From: a virus
Virus record (IMG/VR): IMGVR_UViG_3300033148_006964
Coordinates: 62,001 to 126,000 of that record
Length of the DNA: 64,000 nt
Reading direction: 5' to 3' (one strand)
Shown here: positions 37,835 through 45,360 of the stretch, one piece after another
Layout of the letters: each line of letters begins with the position of its first letter
Position numbering within the stretch: the first letter of the stretch is position 1
Notes under the pieces: generated by a model
Told to the model about the DNA's origin: nothing
Database searches by the model: none
Seen by the model: only the letters and a program-made list of their open reading frames with translations
Program-made: the position numbers and the translations under genes

Positions 37835-38317
37835 CTACACCCAATTGAAGAAACCAGTTTTTAAATGATTATTTTCTACTATACCTACAAATTGTAGGGT
37901 TTTATCTATACTCCATCTTTTAATATCAACAGTAAATCTATATTCTGTGCCTCCATTACTATTTTTAGATGGTTCTGCTTTAAATTCTCCATTTTTTCTT
38001 GCGTTTGCTAATAAAGTTATTATAAATGATTTCATATTAGATGCTAAAAGTAATGATTCGCTTGGAGCATCTTCTTTAAAAACATCTTTATAAATAATGC
38101 TATATTCAAGAGCTAGTTTTTCTAACCGTTCATTAATTTGTTTAAAAGCATGAGCGGTAAACTCTATACCAAACCCTCCATCACTTTCTGGTGATACTAA
38201 ATTTTCTTTAAAATCTGCTATAAGTCTTTTTTTATTATGCAGTTCTATTTCTAAAGAAGCAATCCTGCTTATAGCTTCTGCATATTGAATATATAAATCT
38301 TCTAGTTCTATCATCAT
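37835..38317 (-). CDS. Unknown protein with N-terminal coiled-coil
   Basis: 160 residues. It starts with a long Leu/Ile heptad-like stretch (residues 1-45, MMIELEDLYIQYAEAISRI) and has a beta-rich C-terminal half. Its start overlaps the stop of the 235-residue gene by 4 bp, and its stop is 3 bp from the helicase start, so the three genes are translationally coupled. It may be a partner of the helicase; the family is unknown. Confidence 0.75.
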   Translation of the reverse strand: MMIELEDLYIQYAEAISRIASLEIELHNKKRLIADFKENLVSPESDGGFGIEFTAHAFKQINERLEKLALEYSIIYKDVFKEDAPSESLLLASNMKSFIITLLANARKNGEFKAEPSKNSNGGTEYRFTVDIKRWSIDKTLQFVGIVENNHLKTGFFNWV

Positions 38318-39021
38318 TGCTCCTCGAAAATAATAATTTCGTAGTCATATTCTTCACTTTTTAAGGTTCCGATATATTTATAATTAATAATAAGCTTTTG
38401 TCTACAACTAAGAAAATCAATTACCCCTTTTACAGGATGTGTCCTTACTCCATTTGGCATTTTTTCAAGTGAAAAAATAAATTTTGATGAATTTGCTTTT
38501 GGTGCTATATATGCATATAAAAATCCTTCTTCTACTACTAGATTATTAACTAAACCAAACGAAAGAGTAATGTTATTTATTTTTTTATCTAAATGTTTAT
38601 TTAAATAAGATTTAGGTATAACACATCTTCCGCTTAAAGTAAAATACGGTACTTGTAATTCAGATATTTTTTTAGTATGTATTTTAATTGGTAAAGAAAA
38701 ATCAAGTGGTTTTATTTTAAAAAGCTCATTTTTATTTAAGCTGATTCTATCAATATAATATTTTATTCGTTTTCCAACATAAGGTATTAAACATTGTGGG
38801 GTTCTTATTTTAACGCTTTTATTAATATTAATTTTAGACCATTTTCGGCCCAATGTTTCAAGCATTGAATTATCCGGTCTGTAAACACAGATACACGCAG
38901 AATCTTCTTGCTCTAATTCTACGTTAAATCTTAAGTAGCTTATTTTTAATAATAATATTTTTTCAATAATTTCTTGATCATATATTGTAAAATAGTGACT
39001 TTTAATTTTACATTCTTCCAT
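38314..39021 (-). CDS. Unknown protein (235 aa)
   Basis: 235 residues, beta-rich, with a KIRTP-x-CLIPYVGKRI segment and a hydrophilic N-terminus beginning with an acidic patch. Start at 39021 after GGAGGAAAT. It is the first gene of the helicase mini-operon that ends at the terminator near 36000. I see no diagnostic motif; it may be a nucleic-acid-binding partner of the helicase. Confidence 0.7.
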   Translation of the reverse strand: MEECKIKSHYFTIYDQEIIEKILLLKISYLRFNVELEQEDSACICVYRPDNSMLETLGRKWSKININKSVKIRTPQCLIPYVGKRIKYYIDRISLNKNELFKIKPLDFSLPIKIHTKKISELQVPYFTLSGRCVIPKSYLNKHLDKKINNITLSFGLVNNLVVEEGFLYAYIAPKANSSKFIFSLEKMPNGVRTHPVKGVIDFLSCRQKLIINYKYIGTLKSEEYDYEIIIFEEQ

Positions 39022-39043
39022 ATTTCCTCCGTAATTATAAAGA

Positions 39044-39071
39044 GGGGCGCTAACGTTTAAAACGGCGCCCC
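39044..39071. terminator. GC-rich hairpin, terminator candidate
   Basis: Seven-bp perfect GC-rich stem GGGGCGC / GCGCCCC around a 14-base loop, flanked by T runs on both strands (CTTTTTT on +). It sits between the small 42-residue gene and the 235-residue gene and can serve either direction. Confidence 0.6.
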
Positions 39072-39178
39072 ACTTTTTTAATTAGTTTACAAGCCAACTT
39101 GATAGCTTCATCTATTACAATTGAATACGTACATATAAAAGCAGATCTATAGGCCGTGTAAAATAATATAGATCGCAT
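39050..39178 (-). CDS. Small basic peptide (42 aa)
   Basis: An ATG at 39178 behind AAAGGGGAG encodes a 42-residue peptide with a hydrophobic middle (FICTYSIVIDEAIKLACKLI) and a strongly basic C-terminus (KKVGRRFKR). It could be a membrane-active or nucleic-acid-binding small protein. Its last codons lie inside the terminator hairpin. No homologue is recognised. Confidence 0.45.
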   Translation of the reverse strand: MRSILFYTAYRSAFICTYSIVIDEAIKLACKLIKKVGRRFKR

Positions 39179-39233
39179 AAACTCCCCTTTAATAGGCAAC
39201 ATTGCCTCGGGAGATAATATTGCTAATATAGAG

Positions 39234-41348
39234 TTATGCGTTTAAGAAATTACCTTTTTCAATCTCTTCTTTAGTAAAAGCATCGAACTTACCCTTCCTT
39301 TTAATTTTTGAAATTAAATCTAATTCTTCATTAGTTAATTCCATTTTTTTCCATTCTAATAAAGATTTCATTGAACTTTGTGAAATTGAAAAAAAAGCCA
39401 TTAATTCTCTTATATCAACTTTCTTTTTTAATAAAAGGGTAGCCGCTTTTGAAGAATCGAATTCACGAGATTCAGCAATGTAAAAATCAAGCGCAGCATG
39501 TTCATCTATTGAAATGCGATCAGAACAATTCTTAACAAATTTTTTACAAAGACTGGTTAATCTACTATTTTCAGCTTTATTAGCTTCAATTCTTTTCCAT
39601 GCAGCTTGGCAATCCTCAATATCACTTATTATAAACTTATAAGGATCATCGATATTGTTAATAAAGTTTTTATTAAATAACGGGCATCTTCCGTCCTCAC
39701 CTATATGACAATAATGACAATATTCATTTCTTATTGGTTGGAAAGCTGTACCGTCATCTTTTAACATTTCTTTTTCAATTTTTTGTATTGAATCGTCTAT
39801 CCATTTAAGAGCTCTTTCTTTTGCAGCTTCTACATTTGGGACTTCATATTCAACAGTTTTTCCGTATCTTATGTAATTAATACGTAAGATTATTTTATTG
39901 TATTTATTGTCACCAAGAAGTTTACTTACTAACAATAAATATACAAGCATTTGCATATCTTCCTGAAGTTGGCGTTGTGTCAACATAGTTCTGGACGACT
40001 TATAATCGGTAATTATTACATAATCACCATAATAATCTATTACATCAACTATGCCTCTAAAAAAAGTTTTATTAGAATAGAAGTCTTTTAATCTATTCCA
40101 ATCTTTATCAAATGCTAATTTCATTTCAGTTACATTTACATCGCCTGGAGTAAGCGAAAAATCATGAGTCTTAGCAAATTTATACATAATTACTTTAACA
40201 TCATTAATAATATCAGTATCTATACATTTAAATAAATTTAAAGCATCCTGTATTATAAAATCATATGATTCATAATCAGGCATAGATGGGATCTCGTATG
40301 AATCATGTTTTATATCTTGATCCATCTTATATGTCATATCAGCTAAACCTTTGGTATTTTCAAAGATTTTTTTTATTTCTTTTGGATTATCATATAAAAA
40401 TATTCCAAAATCTTTATTATTAATATCTTTTAAAGGTTTATTAAAATCATTAGAAAGTTCTTTTAAAACTTCAGCGTTTATAGATAATTTTCTTGAATTC
40501 GCAAAAGAAACAAACTTATTAGCAAATAATTCACGATTACACCACTTGCCTGCCCATTCTGCTATTTTATGACAAATTGATCCTGTGGTTAAATAATTTA
40601 TTTGTGGCTGTTTAATCTTTTTAATATATTGCATATACCATTTGAACGGACATTGATTAAATAAATTTATTCTTGAAAACGAATAAGCTTGAGTAGTAAA
40701 CATCTTTCTATCATTTTCATCAGGAATTATTCCCATACTTTTAAAATCACTACTTGATACCATTTGAACATTTTCTTTATCTTTTGAAATCATCATATTA
40801 GTAGTATTAGCCTGTGCAAAAAGAGGAGTTTCTTCATGGCGTTCTTTTTCTTTTGCTTCATTTGCCTTCATTTTTACAAATAACTCTATTGTTTTTTCAG
40901 TATCATATTCAGCACCATGAGATTTAGAGTCGTCCCATTTAATTCCATTTTTTTTACAAGCTGCTTTTAAATTATTTCTACCACGACTTTTTTTACGGCA
41001 CATAACTAATGTATCTTCAATATATTTTGGTTTTATTTTTAAAAATCCAAGATCAAATTTAATTATATTGTGACCAACAAGAGTTCTTTGATTAATAAAC
41101 TTTGCCACTTTCTGATGTACACCGTCTTTAAGATAACTTGGTTCATCTTTTACCATTTCATAAGTAATACCATGAATTTCAGTTACTTTATGAGGTATAT
41201 ATCCAGCAATAGGTCTGCATCTTTGAACTATTCTTTCTCCACAATTTCCATCTAAATCAAATTCTATTGCAGTTACTTCTACAATTTCATCTAATTCAGA
41301 TTGAAGTCCTGTTGTTTCTGTATCTGCAGCTACATAAGGATATCTCAT
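39234..41348 (-). CDS. DnaQ-like exonuclease fused to RecB-type (PD-(D/E)XK) nuclease
   Basis: 704 residues. N-terminal DEDDh exonuclease: DTETTG (residues 8-13), NIIKFDLGF (about 99-107) and YDTEKT (about 148). From about 225 a RecB/Cas4-like nuclease: SFSRINLFNQCPFKW, FFRGIVDVIDYY (about 430) and TDYKSSR (about 447, the DxK core). It ends in a cysteine cluster YCHYCHIG...C (about 541-553), as in iron-sulphur RecB-like exonucleases. Such nucleases supply 3'-5' and 5'-3' end processing for recombination and replication. The fusion is unusual. The gene overlaps the start of nothing and abuts the next gene's stop at 41348 (shared base). Confidence 0.85.
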   Translation of the reverse strand: MRYPYVAADTETTGLQSELDEIVEVTAIEFDLDGNCGERIVQRCRPIAGYIPHKVTEIHGITYEMVKDEPSYLKDGVHQKVAKFINQRTLVGHNIIKFDLGFLKIKPKYIEDTLVMCRKKSRGRNNLKAACKKNGIKWDDSKSHGAEYDTEKTIELFVKMKANEAKEKERHEETPLFAQANTTNMMISKDKENVQMVSSSDFKSMGIIPDENDRKMFTTQAYSFSRINLFNQCPFKWYMQYIKKIKQPQINYLTTGSICHKIAEWAGKWCNRELFANKFVSFANSRKLSINAEVLKELSNDFNKPLKDINNKDFGIFLYDNPKEIKKIFENTKGLADMTYKMDQDIKHDSYEIPSMPDYESYDFIIQDALNLFKCIDTDIINDVKVIMYKFAKTHDFSLTPGDVNVTEMKLAFDKDWNRLKDFYSNKTFFRGIVDVIDYYGDYVIITDYKSSRTMLTQRQLQEDMQMLVYLLLVSKLLGDNKYNKIILRINYIRYGKTVEYEVPNVEAAKERALKWIDDSIQKIEKEMLKDDGTAFQPIRNEYCHYCHIGEDGRCPLFNKNFINNIDDPYKFIISDIEDCQAAWKRIEANKAENSRLTSLCKKFVKNCSDRISIDEHAALDFYIAESREFDSSKAATLLLKKKVDIRELMAFFSISQSSMKSLLEWKKMELTNEELDLISKIKRKGKFDAFTKEEIEKGNFLNA

Positions 41349-41779
41349 TAAAACTCTCCTTCTTTCATATCATTTATAAAGCTTTGAATTTTATCATTTA
41401 AAACTACACATGCCTTAACATCATCAATAGATTTACTAGAACTTATTAGTTTAGACACTCCTGCTAACATAATCACCATTTCCAATTTATTAAAATCAGC
41501 TTTCACATTTGTAACTTCATTCCTTATTGAAACGCCATAACTTTTTTCTATTGAATTTTCAAGTTCTATCACTCTTTCATGAAAATTATTTTTTTCACTA
41601 CTGAGATTAGCGATTTGATTAAAATATTTATCTATAATATTAGTTTTTTGTTTAATTGTTTTGCACAAATCGTTAACATGCTCTTCCTTTTTTTTATTTA
41701 ATAAAATTAATCGTATGCAACTAGCTATAAGATAAATCAAAATTACTATGCTAAAAATTAAAATTAAATTATAAGGCAT
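41348..41779 (-). CDS. Membrane-anchored coiled-coil protein
   Basis: 143 residues. An N-terminal transmembrane segment (residues about 4-26, LILIFSIVILIYLIASCI) is followed by a basic turn and a coiled-coil (about 30-90). This is typical of Rz-type spanin-like or membrane-tethering phage proteins, but no proline-rich periplasmic region is visible. It shares one base with the downstream exonuclease start (ATGA-like coupling). Function unknown. Confidence 0.65.
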   Translation of the reverse strand: MPYNLILIFSIVILIYLIASCIRLILLNKKKEEHVNDLCKTIKQKTNIIDKYFNQIANLSSEKNNFHERVIELENSIEKSYGVSIRNEVTNVKADFNKLEMVIMLAGVSKLISSSKSIDDVKACVVLNDKIQSFINDMKEGEF

Positions 41780-41790
41780 CTTGTCCCCTT

Positions 41791-42048
41791 TTATTTTAGA
41801 CTATCAAGATAAAAGTTATTTTTTTTTATCTTTTTATTTTTTGTTTTTACACTTATTGTATCGTTATGTTTTATATCTTGAAATGTCTTTAAAATCATAC
41901 TTATAACTACTCCATCAGAATTTTTAGGTTCCCCTAACCATTCAGTGCTATTTTGTAAAAAATCTTTTAAATCAATTTCTTCATTAACTTTTATAACTAA
42001 ATGAAAATTTGCAGATATATTTAAAGTTTTACTTTTTTTATGTGACAC
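41791..42048 (-). CDS. Small unknown protein (85 aa)
   Basis: 85 residues behind GGAGGGACAAAGTGTC; mixed alpha/beta with a basic C-terminus (KNKKIKKNNFYLDSLK). It is the first gene after the structured RNA region (42.1-42.7 kb). Family unknown. Confidence 0.65.
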   Translation of the reverse strand: MSHKKSKTLNISANFHLVIKVNEEIDLKDFLQNSTEWLGEPKNSDGVVISMILKTFQDIKHNDTISVKTKNKKIKKNNFYLDSLK

Positions 42049-42069
42049 TTTGTCCCTCCATATTATAAT

Positions 42070-42097
42070 GATATGGGCGTGAATTTACGCCCATATC
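42070..42097. other. Perfect 11-bp hairpin next to the large RNA
   Basis: GATATGGGCGT / ACGCCCATATC inverted repeat around a six-base loop. No U-run follows on either strand, so it is unlikely to be a simple terminator. It may be the terminal helix of the structured RNA or a processing or binding site. Confidence 0.55.
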
Positions 42098-42124
42098 AAC
42101 CACAACTCGATAGATACATAAATA

Positions 42125-42661
42125 ATTCTTGTAAAAGTTCGGTGCTAGTGTCGAAAATATTATTGTGCGATCTTTTTTGAGCGCAAAATATTTTCGACAA
42201 CAGGCGCAAGAACTATTACAATTATTATGTTATGCATTAATACTAATGCATACATTTGGTGAAACACCAAACAAAATACTTGTGGAAAAATATAACTAAA
42301 GATAGAGAATTCCGAATAGGTAAATCAGGTTCTTCTCTAGGAGCTTCATCCATTGGCTGAGGAGATGTTTTTCCTCTTCATTTGCGATCGATAAAATCGA
42401 AGCAAATGAAGAAGGTCCAACATCTACTAAGACTCCTGGATGAGCTCACTAGGAAGTACCGGCCAATTTACCGTCCAGTTAAAACATGCAATGCTGATGA
42501 AACATCAGCTAACATTCTTATATTATGCTCCACTTTAACAAACACAACTAAAATTGATATATGATAAAACCCAATGTTACAACGGTCCAGCTCCGTCAAT
42601 ACCGACGGGCTGGAAGCCGGCAAGGTATTGCGGGCGCGGACCTTGTAACGTTTGGATTTTT
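42125..42661. ncRNA. Large structured RNA candidate (GOLLD/ROOL-like in size and style)
   Basis: About 540 bases without a credible ORF, packed with helices. These include 42129-42140 with 42210-42221; an 11-bp stem 42151-42161/42187-42197 with an inner stem 42163-42168/42181-42186; hairpins at 42231-42252, 42255-42271, 42376-42411 and 42493-42509. There is a long outer helix 42566-42588 with 42638-42660 enclosing two hairpins. Their loops AATACC (42598-42603) and GGTA (42624-42627) are complementary over four bases, a possible kissing contact. Two hairpins share the same G-AAA-C apex. The strand is unresolved: the 3' end on + has a U-run (ATTTTTAC), but the flanking genes are all -. The size matches large ornate phage RNAs, but I cannot match a consensus by eye. 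Confidence 0.7.
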
Positions 42662-42719
42662 ACAGATCCAATTATTTTGCAATATTCTTGTCGAAACAAC
42701 AAGTTAATTCTTGTGTTCT

Positions 42720-43826
42720 TTAGCTTTTAGCGTCATCCCCTTCTTCATCTAACAGAGCATTACTTGCTTCTAGTTTTACATCATTTCCAATATTTTTATC
42801 GGAATCTTCTGTAACTTCAGCTTCGTCAGAGTTGCTATCTGCTTCACTTGGAAAGTTTATAGCTAATTCTTTTTGATCATCAAGTTCCATAGGAACTGGA
42901 GTGTCAAGATCTGCGTTATCACCAACAGATTCTATTAATTTTGCACCAGCGTTAACTAACATGTTAACTTCGCCTTGAGCACCTGGTAGTAGAGCACTTT
43001 TACTTTTCTTTAAAAAGCCTCTTTTAATTGGTTCCATTATCATCGCGGTAAATTTAGGAGATGGTTTTAAATCTGTAATAAAAACGTCTTTACCACCAGA
43101 TTTTACCTTTTTATGTATAAGCATAAATTCTGCACCAAACAACCCTTCAAATGGAATGCTTTTATCAGCCTCTTGCTGTTTAACGGCATGGGCCGCACAT
43201 GTTAATGACCACAATTGATTTAACGCTGATTCTATGCCCATTATAGTATTAATAGATCTTGTTTCAAATCTATATGGGTTTGGATTTAAGTCAATTGATG
43301 GAAAACATTTTAACAATCCTACATGTTTGCATTTACCAGCTTTAAAATCTGGGCATTCTTTATATGGGCATCCAGTATTACCGTTAAATTCTCTAGTAAC
43401 CCATTTGCGCTTACCATCTGGATCAAATTCTAAAAATTTTGCCGGAGTATTTTCTCCATAACTTTTACAAAGAAGTCCTTCTGTTTTGGAATACATAGAT
43501 AATGAACTTTCCCACATCTCTTCAATAGTCTTGTATAAACTAACTACCTGAAGACATCTTGGAGATTTAGATCCATTATTATGTTTTTCTAATGCCTCTT
43601 GAACATCTTTATTTAATACCCATTCTTTTACTGCTTCTGGTGTTTGAGCAGTTCCAACTCTTTTGGTTTTTGTTATTTCTACTAACATTCTAAAAAATCC
43701 TGCTGCTACTGGATGGTTCGTGTTATTAGAACCTTCCCCAGCAGCAAAACCTGCACTTATTTTACCACGATATTTAGTAATTTGATTTATAATACCATCT
43801 TTATCGTGCGTAAGTCCCTTTATCAA
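42720..43826 (-). CDS. Gp3/RDF-like phage protein
   Basis: 368 residues. A cysteine-containing central segment (NGNTGCPYKECPDFKAGKC, then HVGLLKCFPSIDLNPNPYRF and a TRSINTIMGI stretch) matches what I remember of the phage 'Gp3-like / recombination directionality factor-like' family. Proteins of this family are associated with replication or integration control. An acidic C-terminal tail (about 300-368) follows. It sits just after the SSB-like gene in the replication block. The family assignment is by pattern and moderate only. Confidence 0.55.
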   Translation of the reverse strand: MIKGLTHDKDGIINQITKYRGKISAGFAAGEGSNNTNHPVAAGFFRMLVEITKTKRVGTAQTPEAVKEWVLNKDVQEALEKHNNGSKSPRCLQVVSLYKTIEEMWESSLSMYSKTEGLLCKSYGENTPAKFLEFDPDGKRKWVTREFNGNTGCPYKECPDFKAGKCKHVGLLKCFPSIDLNPNPYRFETRSINTIMGIESALNQLWSLTCAAHAVKQQEADKSIPFEGLFGAEFMLIHKKVKSGGKDVFITDLKPSPKFTAMIMEPIKRGFLKKSKSALLPGAQGEVNMLVNAGAKLIESVGDNADLDTPVPMELDDQKELAINFPSEADSNSDEAEVTEDSDKNIGNDVKLEASNALLDEEGDDAKS

Positions 43827-43852
43827 CTAAAACCTCCTTAATTGGTTTAAAA

Positions 43853-44608
43853 TTAATAATCCGGAGTTCCATCTTCCTCCATATGTGAAACATCAATTAC
43901 AGTTGACGCCATATCACTTGCTGCATCTTCTTCATTAGCGGCGTTATTAGCAACAGCGTCTTCTGTAGGTTGAACTACTTCAGAGTTTTCTTCTGATTTT
44001 TCAACTATATATGATACACTTTTATCGCCAGGCATTGCTTTAGATAGGCTTTTAATCTGATATTGCGATTTTCCTTCATATAAAGTTTCATCAATGACAG
44101 CCATAACTTCTTGATTCATTTTGTGCTCTTTTACAAGCTCAAACTTATCATCAACTTCTTTGTATTCTGTTACTAAGTGATCTTCAACCCAACCAATATT
44201 ACCAACATCAATTGAATCAAGACCAGTAAGAGCTACTAATTGAGGCTTCATAAGCCTTACTGTGTTTCCAACCTTTTCTTTCGTAGCGCCTTTTGCTGGA
44301 GTTAAAACAATATTATGAAACACTGTTGATCCAGCTGAAACTAAATCAGTTCCATCTACAACTGCTAAAGATAATTGCAACATCAAAGCTTTTGTCTTTT
44401 TAGCAATAGTTAATTTTGGAAACATATCCATCTCTTTAGTATCTTTATTACGCCACGCAAAAGATCTGGCTTTTACACGATATCGCCCAGGAACCTCTAT
44501 TTTTTGTGGAGTTCCTTCTGAACTTGCTTGATCAGTGGTAGTTCTGATCTCTTTTCTGTCTTCCTCGGTAAGACTGTCAAAATGGTCTCTAATTGTACCA
44601 TCAATCAT
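43853..44608 (-). CDS. Probable single-stranded DNA-binding-like protein
   Basis: 251 residues. The N-terminal two-thirds are beta-rich (GRYRVKARSFAWRN, then LQLSLAVVDGT) in the style of phage SSB-like or DUF669-type proteins. The C-terminal 50 residues form a strongly acidic tail, as expected for an SSB that recruits partner proteins. It is cotranscribed with the Gp3-like gene (27 bp gap) and sits beside the primase-helicase. Promoter G precedes it by about 40 bases. The function is inferred from shape and context. Confidence 0.55.
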   Translation of the reverse strand: MIDGTIRDHFDSLTEEDRKEIRTTTDQASSEGTPQKIEVPGRYRVKARSFAWRNKDTKEMDMFPKLTIAKKTKALMLQLSLAVVDGTDLVSAGSTVFHNIVLTPAKGATKEKVGNTVRLMKPQLVALTGLDSIDVGNIGWVEDHLVTEYKEVDDKFELVKEHKMNQEVMAVIDETLYEGKSQYQIKSLSKAMPGDKSVSYIVEKSEENSEVVQPTEDAVANNAANEEDAASDMASTVIDVSHMEEDGTPDY

Positions 44609-44647
44609 AATACTCCCTTGTTAAGTTAAAAGATTGCTACTATTATT

Positions 44648-44675
44648 GTTATTACAAGTTATCCCTCTAAATCAC
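44648..44675 (-). promoter_or_regulatory. Phage-type promoter G (weaker match)
   Basis: GTGATT, 16 bp, AATAAC on the minus strand, with TGT before the -10. It fits the set's geometry but has one mismatch in each hexamer. It lies about 40 bases before the 251-residue gene. Confidence 0.5.
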
Positions 44676-44676
44676 A

Positions 44677-45360
44677 TCAAAAAGGCAGGTCACCTTCAGC
44701 AATATATTCGGAAGGCTCTTCATCACACAATACAATAGTTTCATGCTGTGAAATCTCATCTTTTGTATCTATAGCCGTTTGACCTAACCTTTCAAAATCT
44801 ATATCTATAATTTGAATAGGATATGGATAATTTTTTTGCCACATTCCAAACTCTATACGAACAGGCTCCATTGTAACACCTATTGGTTTAGGATCAAATA
44901 TAGCTAATTTATTTATAATATCTTCAGGGACTTTTGGTAACAAAGTCATATTTTTTATTTCTTTATCTGTTGGACTTAACATTCTTAACATATACTGTAT
45001 AAACCAATCATGCTTTTTTCTTTCTATTTGAAAAACTCCATGCAATAATAGATATTTTCTTAATGCTGGAACTTGTTTAAAAATAGAATCTAAAATTAAT
45101 TCTCTTTTAGAATCAAAATTATGAATTGCTAAAAGAAAAACTTCAAATTGATCAGATAGATTTTTATATTCTTTACACCATCCAATTTCGATAAAAAAGT
45201 CACATAACGATTTAAGTTCATTCATTTTCCATTTACTTATACTAACTTGCGTTCCGCTTCTCAAGCTTGCCATCGCCCTCGCTAAGTATTTTTGCAGTTT
45301 CAATGATCTTAAGATGAGGTTCACTCGCTGTAAGTTCGAGGATATCAGATTGTTCGGCAT
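44677..45360 (-). CDS. Unknown protein overlapping the primase gene, SSB-like C-terminal tip
   Basis: 227 residues. The ATG at 45360 is chosen because it is preceded by an almost perfect Shine-Dalgarno (AAGGAGGGAG, then ATA), although 119 bases overlap the end of the primase-helicase gene in another frame. Later candidates at 45273 and 45225 have poorer sites. The body is helical; the C-terminus ends EGDLPF, the tip sequence used by SSB proteins to recruit replication partners. It may be a primase-helicase loader or partner; no family is recognised. Confidence 0.7.
   Translation of the reverse strand: MPNNLISSNLQRVNLILRSLKLQKYLARAMASLRSGTQVSISKWKMNELKSLCDFFIEIGWCKEYKNLSDQFEVFLLAIHNFDSKRELILDSIFKQVPALRKYLLLHGVFQIERKKHDWFIQYMLRMLSPTDKEIKNMTLLPKVPEDIINKLAIFDPKPIGVTMEPVRIEFGMWQKNYPYPIQIIDIDFERLGQTAIDTKDEISQHETIVLCDEEPSEYIAEGDLPF

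Noticed and set aside
42382-42564. 60-codon plus-strand ORF in the RNA1 region
   Set aside because: It has no ribosome site and overlaps several helices of the structured RNA.
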